DNA from: Candidatus Heimdallarchaeota archaeon
GTDB taxonomy: Archaea; Asgardarchaeota; Heimdallarchaeia; Hodarchaeales; LC-3
Assembly: GCA_027364495.1 (NCBI GenBank)
Contig: DAHXPE010000082.1
Span: 1 to 8,106 of the forward strand
Length of the DNA stretch: 8,106 bases
Direction of reading: 5' to 3'
Below the pieces are notes generated by a model that saw only the letters and a list, made by a program, of their open reading frames with translations, searched no databases and was not told the origin of the DNA. Below are positions 5,761-8,106 of this stretch, in pieces (within the stretch, counting starts at the first letter, position 1; each line of letters starts with the position of its first letter). The position numbers and the translations under genes were made by a program.

Positions 5761-5993
5761 AAATCTATCACCAGAATAAAAAAATATGACTTAATAGTTG
5801 CAAGTAACAGTTTTCTTTGGATGAACTGGGATACTTTCTTTCTTTTTTTAAAAAGATTATAGCGCGAAATGGATTTTTATGTTTTGTGACTATTGACATT
5901 CAAACTCCGTGGGATAGTGAATTGAAGAAAATAATTCAAACTTTTTCTTTAATTAAAGATAATAAAAGAATAGAAATTCATTCTTATCTTTAA
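5761..5993 (+). pseudogene. Decayed gene fragment, RecA/KaiC-like texture (plus strand)
   Basis: Two protein-like stretches lie in adjacent frames. The first, 5761-5814, follows a TGA at 5758-5760 and reads KSITRIKKYDLIVASNSF. The second runs from about 5811 to the stop at 5991-5993 and reads SLDELGYFLSFFKKIIARNG then FLCFVTIDIQTPWDSELKKI and IQTFSLIKDNKRIEIHSYL. Joined by a one-base shift within TTTTC near 5814, they form a continuous domain: a hydrophobic strand (YDLIVASNS), an amphipathic helix, a second strand (FLCFVTID), another helix and a final strand (RIEIHSYL). This order resembles the second half of RecA/KaiC-like ATPases. The family likeness is only an impression. The upstream part of the gene appears lost or scrambled. 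Confidence 0.5.
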
Positions 5994-6079
5994 GATAAAA
6001 GCTATTGAAAAATAACAACTTGATATGAGACTAAAACACTCAAGGTAAATCAAAAAGTTGCCGACTATATAAATTCTTT

Positions 6080-6352
6080 TCATTCTACCACAAGTCTGTC
6101 AGCAGAAGAAACATAATCTAATGATATTTCCTTATTTAACCAATCTATAAAAAGAATTAAAGTTCCTTTCATCTCAAAAGATTTTTTAGTTTTAGGAACA
6201 AGTTCAAGGATGTTTTTTAGTAGGCTTCTATAATCATTATGAGAAATTGTTGACTTATAATTTTTGAAAAATATTATTAGTACAATTTAATTTTGCTTAA
6301 CCAAAAGTAAATCAGCATTTGGATAATGAGAGAAGTATTTAAACCTTGCAAT
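6080..6352 (-). pseudogene. Decayed gene fragment with in-frame stop (minus strand)
   Basis: On the minus strand one frame runs from 6352 to TGA 6080-6082 with a single interruption, TAA at 6287-6289. Upstream of the stop it reads IARFKYFSHYPNADLLLVKQ, and downstream IVLIIFFKNYKSTISHNDYR, SLLKNILELVPKTKKSFEMK, GTLILFIDWLNKEISLDYVS and SADRLVVE. The 68 codons after the stop are coherent, with a helix, the strand GTLILFID, a helix and the closing strand ADRLVVE, again like the second half of a RecA/KaiC-like fold. Further protein-like sequence (EKLLTESNNPLDCKV) precedes it in another frame up to about 6390. One nonsense and at least one frameshift point to decay. It converges on the plus-strand remnant, 86 bp away. 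Confidence 0.5.
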
Positions 6353-6392
6353 CTAATGGGTTGTTTGATTCTGTTAGTAATTTCTCTCAAAA

Positions 6393-6412
6393 AAAATGAT
6401 TTTAATCATTTT
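6393..6412. repeat. 20-bp palindrome AAAATGATTTTAATCATTTT
   Basis: Two 9-bp arms (AAAATGATT and AATCATTTT) flank a TT centre, about 95 bp before the GTG of the protease-like gene. It may be an operator for that gene or part of the decayed minus-strand gene, whose possible ATG (6409) falls inside it. Confidence 0.35.
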
Positions 6413-6506
6413 GTTCAATTATTATGATAAATTATTATTCAGATTCAAAAAGTGAAGTTATTTTTCAAATATTTAAAGAACTACTTTACTATACTTGGTA
6501 ATATAA

Positions 6507-7040
6507 GTGCGCAAAGTCTTGCTTTTAGGAATTGGTAAAGAATTACGAGGAGATAGTAGCATTGCTATACTTATAGCAAAATACCTTGAGAGCCTTGATC
6601 TTCAAGTTTTTGACATAAAATATGAGCAGACTGGTTATTTTAATTTATTTGATTCTATAAAAAGCTATGACAAAGTAATTATCATTATTGTAACTAAAAA
6701 AGCCTTTGAAAATCCAGAATCTTTGAAAACATTAATTTATGAAAAAACTGAATTTATAGATAAATTCTCTAATTGTTCAGCACAAGAAAGATCAATGGCA
6801 GAAGAGCTGAAATTAGCTGAAGAATCAGTTCCTGATTTATTTCCTAAAGACATAAAATTTGTTATTATAGAAATTCCTTTCCAGAACAATTATTCCAATA
6901 GAATAACAAAGCATACAAAAATACTGGCTTCACACGCTATTGTAAAAATTTTTGCTATACTAGAGTCCTATTCAATAAAAATCTATCGTAAAGAAAGCAT
7001 TAATGTGAAGTCGGCTGAGGAATTGGACATTTTTCTTTAA
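6507..7040 (+). CDS. Hydrogenase maturation protease-like protein lacking nickel ligands
   Basis: This 177-aa protein, started by GTG, is somewhat longer than typical HybD/HycI endopeptidases (about 155-165 aa). Those enzymes bind nickel in the hydrogenase large subunit and clip its C-terminal tail. The fold signals are visible: strand VLLLGIG with GKELRGD (residues 4-16), strand LQVFDI, then TGYFNLFD, strand KVIIIIV (56-62) and strand IKFVIIEIP (116-124). Manual alignment to E. coli HybD puts its Ni ligands Glu16, Asp62 and His93 at Ser17, Ile61 and Gln93 here, so all three are absent. The motif Asn (GNxL) is Lys11, though Asp16 is kept. The protein is probably not an ordinary nickel-guided protease. 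It precedes an HypA-like gene by 57 bp. Identification rests on the N-terminal motif and strand order. Confidence 0.65.
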   Translation: MRKVLLLGIGKELRGDSSIAILIAKYLESLDLQVFDIKYEQTGYFNLFDSIKSYDKVIIIIVTKKAFENPESLKTLIYEKTEFIDKFSNCSAQERSMAEELKLAEESVPDLFPKDIKFVIIEIPFQNNYSNRITKHTKILASHAIVKIFAILESYSIKIYRKESINVKSAEELDIFL

Positions 7041-7044
7041 ATTA

Positions 7045-7051
7045 TTTTTTT
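7045..7051 (+). terminator. T7 tract after the protease-like gene
   Basis: Seven T residues begin 4 nt after the stop codon. This could end transcription before the HypA-like gene, which would then need its own promoter in the following 45 bp (an AAATAAAT at 7065-7072 is the only TATA-like match). It may equally be read through. Confidence 0.3.
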
Positions 7052-7097
7052 CGAGCATAAAAACAAATAAATAGCTTGATGCGATGTACATCAACTC

Positions 7098-7487
7098 ATG
7101 TTTGAAGCTAACCTCACTCAGCACTTATTCGAGAACATGTTAGTCATTCTCTCAAGAAATCGAAACCCATATGTTAAAACAATTAATCTTGGCTTTGGTC
7201 CTTTTGCAAACGTTGATTTTGAGAAAATGAATGTTTGTTGGGAAGATATGACTGATGAAACCTTTTTAGAAGAATCTATTCTTCACAAAAAAGACATTGA
7301 CGGTTCTTACTTTTGTGAAAATTGCGAAAAGGAATATATTGTTTCCAAAAGTAAGTTAAACAATTATAATACTAATCAAGAAATATTTCTTTGTCCAGAA
7401 TGCAATTCGTATAAAACGAAGATTACACGTGGGTTTGAGGTTATAATATTATCCATTGAGGTAGATCGAAGGGATTATCCAACCTAA
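7098..7487 (+). CDS. hypA: HypA-like hydrogenase nickel-insertion protein, His2 replaced by Phe
   Basis: HypA proteins (about 113-140 aa) deliver nickel to NiFe hydrogenase with HypB, and carry a structural zinc site. This 129-aa protein has the HypA layout: an N-terminal helix (MFEANLTQHLFENML), the strand INLGFGPFANVD, a segment with FEKMNVCWEDMT, then the zinc ribbon Cys73-x2-Cys76 and Cys99-x2-Cys102, and the closing strand GFEVIILSIEVD. All four zinc cysteines are present. The nearly invariant start Met-His-Glu, whose His2 binds nickel, is Met-Phe-Glu here. No alternative start exists upstream in frame: a TGA lies at 7077-7079 and no ATG, GTG or TTG falls between. Nickel binding is therefore probably impaired or done differently. 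The neighbour upstream also lacks its nickel ligands. HypB and the hydrogenase itself are not in the window. Confidence 0.8.
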   Translation: MFEANLTQHLFENMLVILSRNRNPYVKTINLGFGPFANVDFEKMNVCWEDMTDETFLEESILHKKDIDGSYFCENCEKEYIVSKSKLNNYNTNQEIFLCPECNSYKTKITRGFEVIILSIEVDRRDYPT

Positions 7488-7533
7488 ACCTTTATTTCAT
7501 GTTTGTACGTTTTTGAATACATCTTGATTTATC

Positions 7534-7989
7534 ATGAAACAAGGCTATTTACTTGGATTAACGAATAGTACTTATTGTACTTTTTGTAAAATTGTTCGAA
7601 AAGAGGAACCTGCATTTATTGTCTTTGAAAATGAACAGTTTATTGTTTTTTTAGATAATAAGCCTATCTTTCCAGGCCATTGTCTCCTTATTCCTAAAAA
7701 TCATATTGAGAATTTTGATAAATTACCAAAAGATCAAATTGGAGAGTTTTTTGAGCTTAGTCAAAAATTATCGAAAGCTGTTGAACTGAGTATGAATGCA
7801 CAGGGAACATTTATTGCTATAAACAATAAAATAAGCCAATCTATTCCTCACTTACATATTCATGTGGTTCCTCGCCGTCATAAGGATGGATTGAAGGGGT
7901 TTTTTTGGCCGCGCAATTCTTATCAATCAATTGAACAAATAAAGCTGATTCAAGAGGCAATTAGCAAAACTATGATCCAGTTACTATAG
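7534..7989 (+). CDS. HIT-family nucleotide hydrolase/transferase
   Basis: This 151-aa histidine-triad protein is of the usual family length. HIT enzymes cleave nucleotide-phosphate or phosphoramidate bonds using the last-but-one triad histidine as nucleophile. Visible features are the N-terminal zinc motif Cys15-x2-Cys18 in YCTFCKI, FLDNKPIFPGHCLLIPKNH (39-57), the pair Asn97-Asn98, and the triad His106-Leu-His108-Ile-His110-Val-Val-Pro. The loop between the asparagines and the triad is two residues shorter than the common NNG...GQ form and reads NNKISQSIPH. Together with KGFFWPR after the triad, this marks a known HIT subfamily rather than a defect. The gene begins 46 bp after the HypA-like gene on the same strand. 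Co-transcription is possible but no functional link is evident. It ends in TAG. Confidence 0.92.
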   Translation: MKQGYLLGLTNSTYCTFCKIVRKEEPAFIVFENEQFIVFLDNKPIFPGHCLLIPKNHIENFDKLPKDQIGEFFELSQKLSKAVELSMNAQGTFIAINNKISQSIPHLHIHVVPRRHKDGLKGFFWPRNSYQSIEQIKLIQEAISKTMIQLL

Positions 7990-8106
7990 CATAATGGATT
8001 ATGGTTGATTTTACTTGATAATCACCAGCTGAGATTTACAGTTAATCCTTGAAAAACGAATAAAAATACATTAAATCAAATTTCAAAAAACATTATGGAA
8101 TTAAAA
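7990..8106. other. Right-edge region with possible start of a cut-off gene
   Basis: After the HIT gene comes an imperfect hairpin, GGTTGATT / AATCACC (about 8002-8025). An ATG at 8095 then opens four codons (MELK) to the window edge. An A/T-rich AATAAAAATA at about 8059-8068 sits where a TATA box for a short-leader transcript would be. The coding call rests on too few codons to be more than a possibility. Confidence 0.25.

Larger units (their letters stand above)
5614..6506. other. Long gap without an intact gene
   Basis: About 0.9 kb lies between the seven-helix gene and the protease-like gene. Apart from the T tract at 5642-5658, the two convergent decayed fragments (5761-5993 and 6080-6352) and the palindrome at 6393-6412, nothing was recognised. 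No intact ORF, transposase, terminal repeat, tRNA or CRISPR structure was seen that would explain why both genes decayed. Confidence 0.5.

Noticed and set aside
6061..6290. Plus-strand frames across the minus-strand remnant (for example EQVQGCFLVGFYNHYEKLL)
   Set aside because: These frames are short and interrupted several times, whereas the minus strand is open for 68 codons with a more protein-like order of strands and helices.
1..8106. CRISPR array, tRNA, rRNA, insertion sequence or prophage
   Set aside because: No regularly spaced repeats, no T-loop-like tRNA signature, no transposase or terminal inverted repeats with target duplications were seen. The only long repeat is the edge duplicate.

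Overview
The window is a strongly AT-rich stretch, most likely from an archaeon. The hints are oligo-T tracts at gene ends, short or absent leaders, a secreted protein with a Ser/Thr-rich stalk and one C-terminal membrane anchor, and decayed genes with RecA/KaiC-like texture. An Asgard (Heimdallarchaeia-like) source would fit, but nothing here proves it and there is no rRNA or tRNA. The gene content points to a respiring cell that handles heme and has hydrogenase-related genes. The left edge is not native sequence: bases 1-94 are an exact reverse complement of 491-584, which looks like a fold-back chimera at a contig end.

Layout. (1) 91-1537, plus strand: a 5'-truncated CcmA-like ATPase, the CcmB-like permease, and a very small unlisted reading frame with the size and topology of CcmD. 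(2) 1538-2060: mostly non-coding, with a broken two-helix membrane ORF on the minus strand. (3) 3574-2061, minus strand: a two-gene operon made of a secreted, membrane-anchored protein resembling the ethylbenzene-dehydrogenase/CbsA heme-b domain and a five-helix DUF2231-like membrane protein, coupled by a strong Shine-Dalgarno site. (4) 3575-4094: divergent control region with an 11-bp inverted repeat, a tandem TTAACC element and a broken small basic ORF. (5) 4095-4637: membrane-anchored TlpA/ResA/Sco-type thioredoxin. (6) 4912-5613: unrecognised seven-helix membrane protein. (7) 5614-6506: about 0.9 kb without an intact gene, holding two decayed genes that converge tail to tail. (8) 6507-7487: a hydrogenase-maturation-protease-like gene followed by an HypA-like gene. 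(9) 7534-7989: HIT-family nucleotide hydrolase/transferase.

How the genes may work together: CcmAB(D) and the TlpA-like thioredoxin fit extracytoplasmic heme/cytochrome c assembly, and the minus-strand pair looks like a b-type cytochrome with its membrane partner, so 91-4637 is plausibly an electron-transfer neighbourhood. The most unusual signal is the pair at 6507-7487. By manual alignment the protease-like protein lacks all three nickel-ligand residues of HybD, and the HypA-like protein starts Met-Phe-Glu instead of Met-His-Glu, losing the nickel-binding His2 while keeping its zinc site. Both proteins keep their folds and open frames, so this looks like joint loss of nickel handling or a new role rather than random decay.
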